Counted from the first letter of the stretch, positions 6,208-13,865 are shown. The stretch is 15,944 nt of DNA from Acanthamoeba sp. SK_2022b (GCA_027943245.1 JANDJZ010000917.1:1-15944), one strand, 5' to 3'. Translations and numbers: made by a program. Notes: generated by a model from the sequence alone, not told the origin.

Positions 6208-7527
6208 ATGTCAGACCTTCACCCAACGCAGGCGACGCACTCGCCCGGCGAGGAAATTTTAGCGGTCAACGCGGTCAGCCATGGCTATGACAAGGCACAT
6301 GGCGAGCTGCTGATCCTCGACGGGGTCAATCTGTCGCTGCGGGCGGGCGAGATCGTCGGGTTGCTGGGCCGCTCCGGCTCGGGCAAATCGACGCTGCTGC
6401 GCATCATCGCCGGCCTGGTTACCCCCACCGCCGGGACGGTGAACTACCTGGGGCAGCCGCTGAACGGCCCCGCCAAAGGCGTCGCCATGGTGTTTCAAAC
6501 CTTCGCGCTGTTCCCCTGGCTGACGGTGCTGCAAAACGTTGAGGCCGGCCTCGAGGCGCTGGGCGTCGCCCCTGCCGAACGGCGCGAGCGGGCATTGGCG
6601 GCCATCGATCTTATCGGCCTGGACGGCTTCGAAAACGCCTACCCGCGCGAGCTTTCCGGCGGCATGCGCCAGCGCGTAGGCTTTGCGCGCGCGTTGGTGG
6701 TGGATCCTACGCTGCTGCTGATGGATGAGCCGTTCTCGGCGCTGGATGTGTTGACCGCCGAAACGCTGCGTACCGACCTGCTGGATCTGTGGACCGAGGG
6801 GCGAATGCCGATCAAATCGGTGCTGATCGTCACGCACAACATCGAGGAAGCGGTCTTCATGTGCGATCGCATTCTGCTGCTCTCTTCCAACCCCGGCCGG
6901 GTGATCGCCGAAATCAAGGTGCCGTTCAGCCACCCGCGCAACCGGCTGGATCCGCAGTTCCGCCGCCTGGTGGACGATGTGTACGCCAAGATGACCGCCC
7001 GCCCGACCGACGGCAACGTCAAGAAAGGGCTGAAGCTCGGCACCCGGCTGCCGCACGTGTCCACCAACCTGATCGCCGGCCTGATCGAAACCCTGGCCGC
7101 CGCGCCCTATTTCGGCCGTGCCGACATGCCGGAGATCGCCCTCTCGCTGCATCTGGAGGTCGATGAGCTGTTCCCCATCGCCGAAGTGCTGCAGTCGCTG
7201 GGCTTCGCCGACGTGCGTGAAGGCGACATCTTCCTGACGCCGCCGGCGCGCGCCTTCGCCGACGGCGACGTTCAGGCGCGCAAAGTGCTGTTCGCGGAGC
7301 ATCTGCTGCGCTATGTGCCGCTGGCCGCGCTGATCAAAAACGTGTTGGACGAGCGGCCGGGGCACCGCGCGCCGCGCGTGCGTTTCGAGCAGGAGCTGGA
7401 GGATTCGCTGTCGGACAGCGCCGCCAAAGAGACGCTGGATACGGTGATCAACTGGGGCCGTTACGGCGAAATCTTCTCCTACAACGATCAAACGGCGTTT
7501 TTCAGCCTGGAGGACGTCGAGTTTTAA
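6208..7527 (+). CDS. ABC transporter ATPase with C-terminal AAA-associated domain
   Basis: A 439-residue ATP-binding subunit for the preceding permease. The nucleotide-binding domain covers about residues 15-260: Walker A GRSGSGKST (54-62), Q-loop FQTF (96-99) with ALFPWLTV after it, signature LSGGMRQR (149-156), Walker B LLLMDEP (169-175) and the H-loop histidine in VTHN (about 210). It resembles SsuB/TauB/NrtD ATPases. The extra 170 or so residues, from about GLIETLAAAPY (281 onward), match what I know as the AAA-associated C-terminal domain, a helical, winged-helix-like extension that may regulate ATPase activity or sense a ligand. The start has AAGGA 8 bases upstream and follows the permease stop closely, so the two are co-transcribed. 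The stop overlaps the stop of the convergent LysR gene by four bases (TTAA). No binding-protein gene follows. Confidence 0.9.
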   Translation: MSDLHPTQATHSPGEEILAVNAVSHGYDKAHGELLILDGVNLSLRAGEIVGLLGRSGSGKSTLLRIIAGLVTPTAGTVNYLGQPLNGPAKGVAMVFQTFALFPWLTVLQNVEAGLEALGVAPAERRERALAAIDLIGLDGFENAYPRELSGGMRQRVGFARALVVDPTLLLMDEPFSALDVLTAETLRTDLLDLWTEGRMPIKSVLIVTHNIEEAVFMCDRILLLSSNPGRVIAEIKVPFSHPRNRLDPQFRRLVDDVYAKMTARPTDGNVKKGLKLGTRLPHVSTNLIAGLIETLAAAPYFGRADMPEIALSLHLEVDELFPIAEVLQSLGFADVREGDIFLTPPARAFADGDVQARKVLFAEHLLRYVPLAALIKNVLDERPGHRAPRVRFEQELEDSLSDSAAKETLDTVINWGRYGEIFSYNDQTAFFSLEDVEF

Positions 7528-8453
7528 GCGAGCCGGCGCTCATCGGCTTCGCGGCGCAGCCACTGCCGCAGGTTTTCACCCTCCTGCGACAGTTCGCTAT
7601 CCAGGCGAGCGCACAGGTAATAATCCCGACCGTCGTCGATCGGCAGATCGAACATTTTGATCAACTCGCCGCTTTCAAGGTACTGGGCGATTAACGGCTC
7701 GCGCATCAATGCACACCCCAATCCCGCCTGCACCGCCGCCAGCGTCAGCAACCCGTCTTCGAACATCGGCCCGATGCTGCGCAGCGGGCGTTTAACGCCG
7801 GCCAGCTGAAACCATTGCATCCAGGTATTACGCTCCTCGTCATGCAGCAGCGGCAGCGCCGCCAGCTGATCCGGCGTATCGAGCAAACCGTGCAGTTTAC
7901 TGAATGCCCGGCTGCACACCGGCACCATTTGGCCGGACATCAGCTTTTCGCTGCGATAGCCGGTCCACTGCCCAACCCCGAAGCGGATCGACAGATCGGC
8001 GGCGTCGCTCAGGTAATTGCGGTGGTTGGCGTAAACCACATTGATGTCGATATCCGGATTTTCGCGCAGAAAGCCGCGCAGCCGCGGAATGAACCAGCCC
8101 ATGCCGAACAGCGGGATCAGGCTGATGGTGACCTGCCGCGACGCGGACTGCTCGCGCACGTGTTCGGTCGCCTGGCGCAGCACGTTAAACGCCGAGCGGA
8201 TCGAGCGGTAATATTCCCGCCCCTCGCCGCGCAGCACCAGATGGCGCCCCTGCCTTTCGGTCAACGGCATCTGCAAGAATGCCTCCAGCGTTTTCAGCTG
8301 ATGGCTGACCGCCGAAGGCGAAATCATCAGCTCCTTCGCCGCCGCGCTGATGCTGCCCAGGCGCGCGATGGCCTCGAACGCCCGCACGGCGCGCAGCGGC
8401 GGATCGTTCGGCAACATCGGCAACGGCTCATCGTACTGTTCTGTTTTTTTCAT
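7524..8453 (-). CDS. LysR-family transcriptional regulator (GcvA-like)
   Basis: A 309-residue LysR-type regulator. The winged helix-turn-helix is at about residues 20-80, with core AIARLGSISAAAKELMISPS, then AVSHQLKTLEAFL and LTERQGRHLVLRGEG. An effector-binding domain of the periplasmic-binding-protein fold follows (about 105-300). The wording LRAVRAFEAIARLGS and the GMGWFIPRLRGF segment place it with the GcvA/AmpR-like branch. The start is uncertain: the ATG at 8453 has no clear ribosome binding site, and the ATG at 8417 would give a 297-residue protein still complete in the DNA-binding domain. It is divergent from the liv-type/ATC hydrolase operon across a 169-base AT-rich gap, the classic layout for a LysR protein that activates its neighbour and represses itself. 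Its effector would be the operon's substrate or product; this is inferred. Confidence 0.92.
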   Translation of the reverse strand: MKKTEQYDEPLPMLPNDPPLRAVRAFEAIARLGSISAAAKELMISPSAVSHQLKTLEAFLQMPLTERQGRHLVLRGEGREYYRSIRSAFNVLRQATEHVREQSASRQVTISLIPLFGMGWFIPRLRGFLRENPDIDINVVYANHRNYLSDAADLSIRFGVGQWTGYRSEKLMSGQMVPVCSRAFSKLHGLLDTPDQLAALPLLHDEERNTWMQWFQLAGVKRPLRSIGPMFEDGLLTLAAVQAGLGCALMREPLIAQYLESGELIKMFDLPIDDGRDYYLCARLDSELSQEGENLRQWLRREADERRLA

Positions 8454-8484
8454 ATATCGATTGTTTTATGGAAAGTCCAGGAGA

Positions 8485-8513
8485 AGTATTTATTTAATAT
8501 ACATAAAAATCAA
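8485..8513 (-). promoter_or_regulatory. Candidate promoter for the LysR gene
   Basis: On the complement, TTGATT (8508-8513) is separated by 17 bases from AATACT (8485-8490), each matching four of six consensus bases. The predicted start is near 8478, about 25 bases before the ATG at 8453. The surrounding AT-rich DNA makes chance matches likelier. Confidence 0.35.
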
Positions 8514-8534
8514 AGCATTAAAATCACTCGTTTT

Positions 8535-8563
8535 TTGTATAAGAAAGTATTTTTCCGTATTTT
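8535..8563 (+). promoter_or_regulatory. Candidate promoter for the liv-type/ATC hydrolase operon
   Basis: TTGTAT (8535-8540) and TATTTT (8558-8563) are 17 bases apart; an overlapping TACAAT (8563-8568) is an alternative -10 box. Both boxes are weak, as expected for a LysR-activated promoter. An inverted repeat AATTT-N4-AAATT follows at 8566-8579. The leader up to the start codon at 8623 is pyrimidine-rich and has no obvious ribosome binding site. Confidence 0.35.
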
Positions 8564-8622
8564 ACAATTTTTTTAAATTCTCTACTGTGAGCCTCCTGAC
8601 TCATTATCTCCGGACTCTCCCT

Positions 8623-9573
8623 ATGGATACGCTGGTACAGCAGACCGTCAACGGTTTGATGCTCGGCAGCATCTATGCGCTGATCGCGCTCGGCTACACC
8701 ATGGTGTACGGCATCCTGCGCATCATCAACTTCGCGCATGGCGACGTGCTGATGGTCGGGGCGCTCAGCGCGCTGTCGGCGATCGGCGTGTTGCAGCATC
8801 ATTTTCCCGCGTTACCGCCCTACGCCACGCTGCTGCTGGCGGCCCTGTTCGCCATGGCCGTCTGCGCCATCACCTCGATGGCGATCGAACGTCTGGCCTA
8901 TCGCCGGTTGCGCAATGCACCGCGCCTGGCCCCGCTGATCAGCGGCATCGGCGTCTCGCTGCTGTTGCAAACCCTGGCGATGCTGATCTGGTCACGCAAT
9001 CCCCTGATGTTTCCGCAGCTGTTGCCGATGACGCCCATCGCCCTGACCGCAGGCAGCGCCGAACATGCGCCGGCGGTGATCACCGGCACCGCGATCGTCA
9101 CGCTGGCGGTGGCCGTAGCGGTCATGGCCGGCCTCTGGCTGCTGGTCGAACACAGCCGTTTCGGTCGCGCCATGCGCGCCACGGCGGAAAACCCGCAGGT
9201 CGCCGGCCTGATGGGCATCAGTCCTGACCGCATCATCGTTCTGACCTTCGCGCTCGGCGGCGCGCTGGCGGCGGTAGCCGGCATCATGATGGCCAGCAAC
9301 TACGGCAACGCCGGTTTCTCGATGGGCTTTTTACCCGGCATCAAAGCCTTTACCGCCGCCGTGCTCGGCGGCATCGGCAACCTGCGCGGCGCAATGCTCG
9401 GCGGTTTGCTGCTGGGGCTGTTCGAATCGCTGGGTACCGGCTATCTCGGCGAGCTGACCGGCGGCGTATTCGGCAGCAACTACCAGGACGTATTCGCGTT
9501 TCTGGTGCTGATCGCCGTGCTGGTCTTCCGCCCCTCCGGGCTGTTGGGCGAACGCATCGCCGCGCGCGCATAA
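8623..9573 (+). CDS. livH: Liv-type ABC transporter permease LivH
   Basis: A 316-residue inner-membrane permease of the branched-chain amino acid (HAAT) family. The family signature is at the N-terminus: NGLMLGSIYALIALGYTMVY followed by GILRIINFAHGD. The cytoplasmic coupling region is at about residues 184-225, from GRAMRATAENPQVAGLMGI into the next helix, and the C-terminus has the usual VLIAVLVFRPSGLLGE. About eight membrane segments are visible. The ATG at 8623 aligns with the normal LivH start; the frame is open further upstream through AT-rich non-coding sequence, and an in-frame GTG at 8587 has no better ribosome binding site. It is the first gene of a seven-gene operon, unlike E. coli livKHMGF where the binding protein comes first. 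The substrate is probably not leucine, judging by the downstream enzymes. Confidence 0.93.
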   Translation: MDTLVQQTVNGLMLGSIYALIALGYTMVYGILRIINFAHGDVLMVGALSALSAIGVLQHHFPALPPYATLLLAALFAMAVCAITSMAIERLAYRRLRNAPRLAPLISGIGVSLLLQTLAMLIWSRNPLMFPQLLPMTPIALTAGSAEHAPAVITGTAIVTLAVAVAVMAGLWLLVEHSRFGRAMRATAENPQVAGLMGISPDRIIVLTFALGGALAAVAGIMMASNYGNAGFSMGFLPGIKAFTAAVLGGIGNLRGAMLGGLLLGLFESLGTGYLGELTGGVFGSNYQDVFAFLVLIAVLVFRPSGLLGERIAARA

Positions 9574-9580
9574 GGACATC

Positions 9581-10696
9581 ATGATGACCGTTTTAACTTC
9601 CTCGCTTCCCCTGGCCACGCCTCGGCGTGCCAGGCTGGGGCTGACGCTGTTCATTCTCGCCCTACTGCTGGCGCCCTGGGTCGCGGGTGCCGCCGGCGGC
9701 AACTACTGGGTGCGCGTCGTCGACTTCGCGCTGCTGTACCTGATGCTGGCGCTCGGGCTGAACATCGTGGTGGGCATGACCGGATTGCTGGACATGGGCT
9801 TTATCGCTTTTTACGCCGTTGGCGCCTATCTGGCCGCGCTGCTGTCGTCACCGCATCTGACGCAGCAGTTCCCGCTGCTGCTGCAGTGGTTCCCCGATGG
9901 GCTGCACCTGTCGATGCTGTGGCTGATCCCGCTGGCGGCGCTGCTGGCGGCGGCGTGCGGCATTCTGCTCGGCGCGCCGACGCTGCGGCTGCGCGGCGAC
10001 TATCTGGCGATCGTCACGCTCGGTTTCGGCGAGATCGTGCGTATTTTGATGCGCAATCTCGACCGCCCGGTCAACCTCACCAACGGCCCCAAAGGCATTT
10101 CCGGCATCGACCCGGTCAGCCTGTTCGGGCTGAAGTTTTCCGGCATGCATGAGTGGTTCGGCGTGCGTTTCTCCGGCCTGTATCTCTATTACTACCTGTT
10201 CGCCGCGCTGCTGCTGGCAATCCTGTTTATCAGCCTGCGGCTGCAAAACTCGCGCATTGGCCGCGCGTGGACGGCGATCCGCGAAGACGAGGACGCCGCG
10301 CGGGCGATGGGCATCAACACCCGCAACTTCAAGCTACTGGCCTTTGCCATCGGCGCCACCTTCGGCGGCGTGGCCGGCGCGCTGTTCGCCGCGTTTCAGG
10401 GCTTCGTGTCGCCGGAATCGTTCACCCTGCAAGAGTCGATCGCCGTACTGGCGATGGTGGTGCTCGGCGGCATGGGGCACATCCCCGGCGTGATCCTGGG
10501 CGCGCTGCTGCTGGCCGCTCTGCCGGAGCTGCTGCGCAGCAGCATGGGGCCGCTGCAGCAGGCGCTGTTCGGCCAGGTGCTGATCGACCCGGAAATTATC
10601 CGCCAACTGTTTTACGGCCTGGCGCTGATCCTGGTGATGCTGTATCGCCCGGCGGGCCTGTGGCCGGCCCACCACCTAAGAGGGAATGCCGCATGA
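9581..10696 (+). CDS. livM: Liv-type ABC transporter permease LivM
   Basis: A 371-residue permease that pairs with LivH to form the membrane channel. Family marks are GMTGLLDMGFIAFYAVGAYLA near residues 64-84, RGDYLAIVTLGFGEIVRILM near 137-156, and the coupling segment from GRAWTAIREDEDAARAMGI into NTRNFKLLAFAIGATFGGVA. It is shorter than E. coli LivM and lacks its long N-terminal extension, as in most bacterial homologues. Two adjacent ATG codons (9581 and 9584) are possible starts; AAGGA just upstream is better spaced for 9584, which would remove one residue. It begins 7 bases after livH and its TGA overlaps the livG start by four bases (ATGA), implying translational coupling. Confidence 0.93.
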   Translation: MMTVLTSSLPLATPRRARLGLTLFILALLLAPWVAGAAGGNYWVRVVDFALLYLMLALGLNIVVGMTGLLDMGFIAFYAVGAYLAALLSSPHLTQQFPLLLQWFPDGLHLSMLWLIPLAALLAAACGILLGAPTLRLRGDYLAIVTLGFGEIVRILMRNLDRPVNLTNGPKGISGIDPVSLFGLKFSGMHEWFGVRFSGLYLYYYLFAALLLAILFISLRLQNSRIGRAWTAIREDEDAARAMGINTRNFKLLAFAIGATFGGVAGALFAAFQGFVSPESFTLQESIAVLAMVVLGGMGHIPGVILGALLLAALPELLRSSMGPLQQALFGQVLIDPEIIRQLFYGLALILVMLYRPAGLWPAHHLRGNAA

Positions 10697-11463
10697 CGCC
10701 TTTGCTCGCTTTACACCACGTCAGCAAACGCTTCGGCGGCCTGACGGCGGTGGATGACGTCAGCATGAGCATCCGCCAGGGGGAGATCTACGGCCTGATC
10801 GGGCCGAACGGCGCCGGTAAAACCACCTGCTTCAATCTGATCACCGGCCTGTACCGTGCCGACGAGGGCGAATTTCGCCTGCAGGGCCAGCGCTATAAGC
10901 CCCAGGCGATCGATAAAGTGGCGCAGGCCGGCATCGCCCGCACCTTCCAGAACCTGCGGCTGTTCAACGAAATGAGCGTGCTGGAAAACGTGATGGTCGG
11001 CTGCCACGTACGCACCCGCAACGGCCTGTGGGCGGCGATCGCCCGCCACCGCCGCGCCAGGGAGGAAGAACAGGCGGTACGCGATAAATCCCATGCGCTG
11101 CTGGAGTATGTCGGCATTGGCCAATTTGCCCATTACCGCGCCGGGGATCTCGCCTACGGCCACCAGCGCCGTCTGGAGATCGCCCGCGCACTGGCGACCG
11201 AGCCCCGGCTGCTGGCGCTGGACGAACCGGCGGCCGGCATGAACGCCGGAGAAAAAGTGGCGCTGCGCGAGCTGCTGCTGCGCATTCGCGACAGCGGCAA
11301 AACGCTGCTGTTGATCGAACACGACGTCAAGCTGGTGATGGGTTTGTGCGATCGCCTGACGGTGCTGGATTACGGCAAAGCGATTGCCGAAGGCGAACCG
11401 GCGCAGGTTCGGGGTGAACCGGCGGTCATTCAGGCCTATCTGGGAGGCGGCGCGCATGTCTGA
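10693..11463 (+). CDS. livG: Liv-type ABC transporter ATPase LivG
   Basis: A 256-residue ATPase, the usual LivG length. Walker A is GPNGAGKTT (37-45), the Q-loop glutamine is Q86 in RTFQNLRLF, the signature is the LivG variant YGHQRRLEIARAL (155-167) in place of LSGGQ, Walker B is LLALDEP (173-179) and the H-loop histidine is H210 in LIEHD. The C-terminal DYGKAIAEGEPAQVRGEPAVIQAYLG is the characteristic LivG tail. It supplies one of the two nucleotide-binding subunits on the cytoplasmic face. The start codon overlaps the livM stop (ATGA), and the last eight bases overlap livF. Confidence 0.95.
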   Translation: MTPLLALHHVSKRFGGLTAVDDVSMSIRQGEIYGLIGPNGAGKTTCFNLITGLYRADEGEFRLQGQRYKPQAIDKVAQAGIARTFQNLRLFNEMSVLENVMVGCHVRTRNGLWAAIARHRRAREEEQAVRDKSHALLEYVGIGQFAHYRAGDLAYGHQRRLEIARALATEPRLLALDEPAAGMNAGEKVALRELLLRIRDSGKTLLLIEHDVKLVMGLCDRLTVLDYGKAIAEGEPAQVRGEPAVIQAYLGGGAHV

Positions 11464-12169
11464 AGCCCTGCTGAGCGTTAAACGACTCAACGTGTCTTAT
11501 GGCGGCATTCACGCGGTCAAAGGCATCGATTTTACGGTCAACGCCGGCGAACAGGTCACGCTGATCGGCGCCAATGGCGCGGGCAAGACCTCCAGCCTGC
11601 GGGCGCTGACCGGGCTGCAGCCGTTCGAGGGCGACATCCTGTTCGACGGCCGTTCGATTCGCGGCGTGCCGCCGCACCGCTTGCTGCAACAGGGGCTGGT
11701 GATGGTGCCGGAAGGTCGTGGCATTTTCACCCGCCTGACGGTGCGAGAAAACCTGCAGCTGGGCGCCTATGCGCGCCGTGACAAACCGGCGGTGCGGCAC
11801 GATTTCGAACGGGTATGCGCCACCTTCCCACGCCTGAACGAACGCCTGCATCAACCGGCCGGGCTGCTTTCGGGCGGCGAGCAGCAGATGGTGGCGATGG
11901 GCCGCGCGCTGCTCAGCCGCCCGCGCCTGTTGATATTGGACGAACCGTCGATGGGGCTGGCGCCGATTGTGGTGGAGGCCATTTTTTCGGTCATCAAACA
12001 GTTGGCTCGTGACGGCGTCACGCTATTGCTGGTCGAGCAAAACGCCCGCCTGGCGCTGGAGTCTACCGATCGCGCCTATGTGTTGGACAGCGGCAGCCTG
12101 AGCCACAGCGGCCGCTCCGCCGCGATGCTGGACGATGAAAAAATCAAACAGATCTATTTGGGTGAATAA
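11456..12169 (+). CDS. livF: Liv-type ABC transporter ATPase LivF
   Basis: A 237-residue ATPase, normal for LivF. Walker A is GANGAGKTS (38-46), the LivF-specific VPEGRGIFTRLTVRENL is at 85-100, the signature LLSGGEQQMVAMGRAL is at 137-152, Walker B is LLILDEP (158-164), followed by SMGLAP, and VEQN carries the position of the H-loop, where Q replaces the usual His as is common in LivF. The ATG at 11456 is chosen because it aligns with LivF starts and has GGGAGG 8 bases upstream inside the end of livG; the open frame from 11384 is overlap with livG. It completes the ATPase pair and is followed by a 34-base gap to the binding-protein gene. Confidence 0.95.
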   Translation: MSEALLSVKRLNVSYGGIHAVKGIDFTVNAGEQVTLIGANGAGKTSSLRALTGLQPFEGDILFDGRSIRGVPPHRLLQQGLVMVPEGRGIFTRLTVRENLQLGAYARRDKPAVRHDFERVCATFPRLNERLHQPAGLLSGGEQQMVAMGRALLSRPRLLILDEPSMGLAPIVVEAIFSVIKQLARDGVTLLLVEQNARLALESTDRAYVLDSGSLSHSGRSAAMLDDEKIKQIYLGE

Positions 12170-12203
12170 CCGTTGCTACCTTTAACCGCACCAGGAGTAT
12201 GAC

Positions 12204-13355
12204 ATGCAGCAGAACTTTCGCATCAAGCCGTTGGCGCTGGCCGCCGTAACGATGATCCTGAGCCTTCCGGCGCTGGCGGACGACACCGTGTTGATCGGCC
12301 TGGCCGGGCCGCTGACCGGCCCTTCCGCGCGCATCGGCAAAGATCTCGAAAACGGCGCGCGCCTCGCGATCGCCGACGCCAACGCGCAAAAGCCGACGCT
12401 GAACGGCAAACCGGTCACCTTCAAATTGCTGTCCGAGGACGATCAGTCCGATCCGCGCACCGCCGTGGCCGTCGCGCAGCGTTTGGTCGACGAGGGCGTC
12501 GCCGGCGTGGTCGGCCACTGGAACACCGGCACCAGCATCCCGGCGGCGCGCATCTACCACGACGCCGGCATCGCCCAGGTGGCGCCGGTCGCCACCGGCC
12601 ACGGCTACACGCAACAAGGCTTTGACACCAGCTTCCGCGTGATGGGCCACGACGACGACGGCGGCAACTATGCCGGGCAGTATGCGGTGAAAACGCTGAA
12701 AGCCCAGCGCATCGCGGTGATCGACGATCGCACCGCCTTCGGCCAGGGTCTGGCAGACGAGTTCATCAAATCGCTGCAGGTCCAGGGCGTGCAGCCGGTC
12801 ACCCGCGAGTACGTCGACGACAAGACCGTCGATTTCAGCGCCGTGCTGACCACCGTGCGCAGCAAAAACGCCGATCTGATCTTCTTCGGCGGCGTGGACT
12901 CCCAGGCGGCGCCGCTGGCGCGCAAACTGAAACAGCTGGGCATGAACGCGCAGCTGATGGGCGCCGGCGGCTTTGTCAGCCAGACCTTCCTGACGCTGGC
13001 GCAGCGGGAAGGCGAAGGCGTGGTGGCACTGGAGCCCGGGCTGCCGCTGGAACAGATGCCGGGCGGCAAGGCGTTTGAACAAGCCTACCGCGATCGTTAC
13101 CACACCCACATCGAACTGCATGCGCCCTTCGCCTACGACGCCACCCGGGTGCTGATCGCCGCCATCGAACAGGCCGGCTCGGCCAATCCGGCCGATTACC
13201 TGCCGAAACTGCGCGCCATACATTACCAGGGCGTGACCGGCGCCATTGCCTTCGATGCGCAGGGCAACCTGCAACAGCCGAGCTTCACCCTGTACCGGGT
13301 CGTGGACGGCAAATGGCAGCCGCAAACCGTGTTGGGCGGCGCCAAACCACAATAA
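12204..13355 (+). CDS. Periplasmic amino-acid-type substrate-binding protein (LivJ/LivK-like)
   Basis: A 383-residue protein with a Sec signal peptide (basic RIK, hydrophobic core, PALA-DD cleavage after about residue 25) and a mature Peripla_BP_6 (leucine-binding-protein) domain: VLIGLAGPLTGPSARIGKDL at 29-48, GVVGHWNTGTSIPAARIY at 101-118, APVATGHGYTQQGF at 127-140, IFFGGVDSQ at 226-234 and GAGGF at 253-257. It captures the transported substrate in the periplasm and delivers it to LivHM. Compared with the leucine-binding protein as I remember it, the V-A-T backbone-contact segment is kept, but the glutamate that holds the amino group (GPEG) is replaced (GAGG), and the disulphide cysteine before the serine cluster is absent; the protein has no cysteine at all. 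This suggests a ligand other than leucine. AGGAG lies 7 bases before the start. Confidence 0.92.
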   Translation: MQQNFRIKPLALAAVTMILSLPALADDTVLIGLAGPLTGPSARIGKDLENGARLAIADANAQKPTLNGKPVTFKLLSEDDQSDPRTAVAVAQRLVDEGVAGVVGHWNTGTSIPAARIYHDAGIAQVAPVATGHGYTQQGFDTSFRVMGHDDDGGNYAGQYAVKTLKAQRIAVIDDRTAFGQGLADEFIKSLQVQGVQPVTREYVDDKTVDFSAVLTTVRSKNADLIFFGGVDSQAAPLARKLKQLGMNAQLMGAGGFVSQTFLTLAQREGEGVVALEPGLPLEQMPGGKAFEQAYRDRYHTHIELHAPFAYDATRVLIAAIEQAGSANPADYLPKLRAIHYQGVTGAIAFDAQGNLQQPSFTLYRVVDGKWQPQTVLGGAKPQ

Positions 13356-13373
13356 ATCAAGAGGAGCAAGGCG

Positions 13374-13865
13374 ATGAGCTGTGCAAACAACGAATTGGGC
13401 ATTTTGGCCCGCAGAAAGATCGAAGCGGAGATCATCAAACCGATCTACCAGATTCTGGTGCGTGAAATCGGCAAGGTGCGCGCTCAGGCGGTGATCGGCG
13501 AAGCCATCGAGAATGCCGCCATCGCGGCAGGCAAGCAGTTCGCCGCACAGGAGCCGAACGGCGCGGATCTGCGCAGCTTCGCCGCCTTGCAGTACCTGTG
13601 GGAAAAAGACGATGCGCTGCGCGTCGAGGTGATCAACCAGGACGAACAGCACTTCGACTATAACGTCACCCGCTGCCGCTATGCCGAGATGTATCACGAG
13701 ATGGGGCTGGGGGAAATCGGCCACCTGCTCTCCTGCGCGCGCGACAGCCAGTTTATCGTCGGCTATGCCCCGGAAGTCGAGCTGCAGCGCAGCCAAACCA
13801 TCATGTCCGGCGCCCCCTGCTGCGATTTCCGCTACACCGCCAAAACGCCGGGAGAAGAACAATGA
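13374..13865 (+). CDS. L-2-amino-thiazoline-4-carboxylate (ATC) hydrolase-family protein
   Basis: A 163-residue cytosolic protein that I recognise as the ATC hydrolase family (Pfam PF14196), called AtcB or TsnB in soil Pseudomonas. There it opens the ring of L-2-amino-thiazoline-4-carboxylate to N-carbamoyl-L-cysteine. Visible family marks are the helical N-terminus (LARRKIEAEIIKPIYQILVREIG), the CRYAEMYHEMGLGEIGHLLS segment, CARDSQFIVGYAPEVE, and the C-terminal RSQTIMSGAPCCDFRYT. Cysteines 101, 121, 149 and 150 and D124 are candidate active-site or metal residues. GAGGAG lies 7 bases before the start, 18 bases after the binding-protein stop. The stop overlaps the amidohydrolase start (ATGA). 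The neighbouring carbamoyl-amino-acid amidohydrolase matches the known AtcB-AtcC order. The family is diverse, so a different cyclic amidine or urea substrate is possible. Confidence 0.85.
   Translation: MSCANNELGILARRKIEAEIIKPIYQILVREIGKVRAQAVIGEAIENAAIAAGKQFAAQEPNGADLRSFAALQYLWEKDDALRVEVINQDEQHFDYNVTRCRYAEMYHEMGLGEIGHLLSCARDSQFIVGYAPEVELQRSQTIMSGAPCCDFRYTAKTPGEEQ

Noticed and set aside
6259..7491. A 410-codon open frame on the - strand opposite the ABC ATPase
   Set aside because: The + strand carries all ATPase motifs; the reverse frame shows only Gln/Arg/His-rich filler.
8350..8622. Upstream in-frame extension of LivH
   Set aside because: It reads through the LysR gene and the AT-rich intergenic region, giving Lys/Phe/Ile-rich sequence unlike any LivH leader. 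The conserved N-terminus starts at 8623.
10153..10692. Upstream in-frame extension of LivG
   Set aside because: The added residues are an out-of-frame reading of livM. LivG homology begins at the ATG at 10693, which overlaps the livM stop in the usual ATGA manner.
12170..12203. A separate promoter for the binding-protein gene
   Set aside because: The 34-base gap contains only a ribosome binding site and no recognisable -35/-10 pair; it is treated as part of the operon.
12144..13862. A 572-codon open frame on the - strand opposite the binding protein and ATC hydrolase
   Set aside because: It spans two well-supported genes on the other strand, has no recognisable domain, and is explained by GC-rich codon bias.
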